Positions 22,807 to 22,930 of a stretch of 22,930 bases of DNA are shown in pieces (position 1 is the stretch's first letter; each line of letters begins with the position of its first letter). Both the position numbers and the translations under genes were made by a program. The notes beneath the pieces were generated by a model. That model was not told where the DNA came from, ran no database searches, and was given only the letters and a program-made list of their open reading frames with translations. Source of the stretch: an uncultured Paludibacter sp. (GTDB lineage: Bacteria > Bacteroidota > Bacteroidia > Bacteroidales > Paludibacteraceae); NCBI GenBank assembly GCA_937927845.1, contig CALFXE010000077.1, positions 1 to 22,930 of the forward strand, read 5' to 3'.

Positions 22807-22883
22807 TTAAAGTATTAACAATAATTGGAGCGCGACCTCAGATTATTAAAGCCGCAGCAATATCACGAGCAATTAATAATTAA
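22803..22883 (+). pseudogene. wecB: 5' fragment of wecB-type UDP-N-acetylglucosamine 2-epimerase
   Basis: The 26 codons read MIKVLTIIGARPQIIKAAAI then SRAINN and a TAA at 22881-22883. This is the N-terminus of a non-hydrolysing UDP-GlcNAc 2-epimerase, with the GARPQ(I/F)IKAA P-loop-like block; the enzyme normally runs about 360-380 residues. The sequence after AINN (starting at the stop) does not resume in any frame within the remaining 47 bases. The gene is interrupted here, by an insertion whose end would be near 22880, by a deletion, or by a frameshift. The window ends before this can be resolved. Confidence 0.8.
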
Positions 22884-22930
22884 CGTGAGTTCGATATAAG
22901 ATTAAAATAATACGAGTTGATTTTGATCAA

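Overview
The window is AT-rich DNA from a member of the Bacteroidota, probably Bacteroidales. Several genes are preceded by the Bacteroidota promoter pair (-33 TTTG or TTG and -7 TAnnTTTG) rather than a Shine-Dalgarno sequence. The accessory families present (DUF4143 ATPases, GxxExxY, RhuM, SPRR[FW]GKT ATPases) are typical of that phylum, and the operons end in short ATGA-type overlaps. No species can be named from the sequence.

The backbone is a surface-polysaccharide (O-antigen or capsule) biosynthesis locus read on the + strand. In order it holds: a membrane protein lacking a normal N-terminus (101-988); a WecE-type sugar aminotransferase (1169-2317) overlapping a DUF6056-like membrane protein (2310-3764); a GT2 glycosyltransferase (6021-6959); a second GT2 (9974-10951); a tight four-gene operon with a fucosyltransferase-like protein, a GT11 fucosyltransferase, a GT4 and a multi-span GT-C-like membrane protein (14211-18556); another GT4 (18668-19597); and a FemAB/GNAT-like transferase, a DUF354 GT-B-like protein and the first 26 codons of a wecB-type epimerase (20702-22883).

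Accessory genes unrelated to sugar chemistry are inserted between these blocks: a hipBA toxin-antitoxin pair on the - strand (4198-5745), two tandem P-loop ATPases (7511-8641 and 8826-9965), two RhuM paralogs (11089-12108 and 19671-20705), a GxxExxY nuclease-like gene (12286-12657) and an AAA_14/DUF4143 ATPase (12769-14064). Several of these have related sequence on both sides. The DUF4143 gene lies between 75-bp copies of its own promoter/operator and 3' end, the first ATPase between roughly 90-100-bp copies of its promoter region, the first RhuM between cacagagt/actgtgtg blocks, and hipBA between TTGTAGTG(C/T)AAAA motifs. Decayed fragments (4036-4185, 6961-7095, 14132-14214, 1055-1165) suggest repeated gain and loss.

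A second layer is short palindromes lying in frame inside coding sequence. A TCGCGA-centred element sits in the aminotransferase and, longer and partly duplicated, in the first GT2. A different 27-bp palindrome lies in the second RhuM gene. The most novel-looking aspects are the repeat-bounded accessory cassettes and these protein-coding palindromes.
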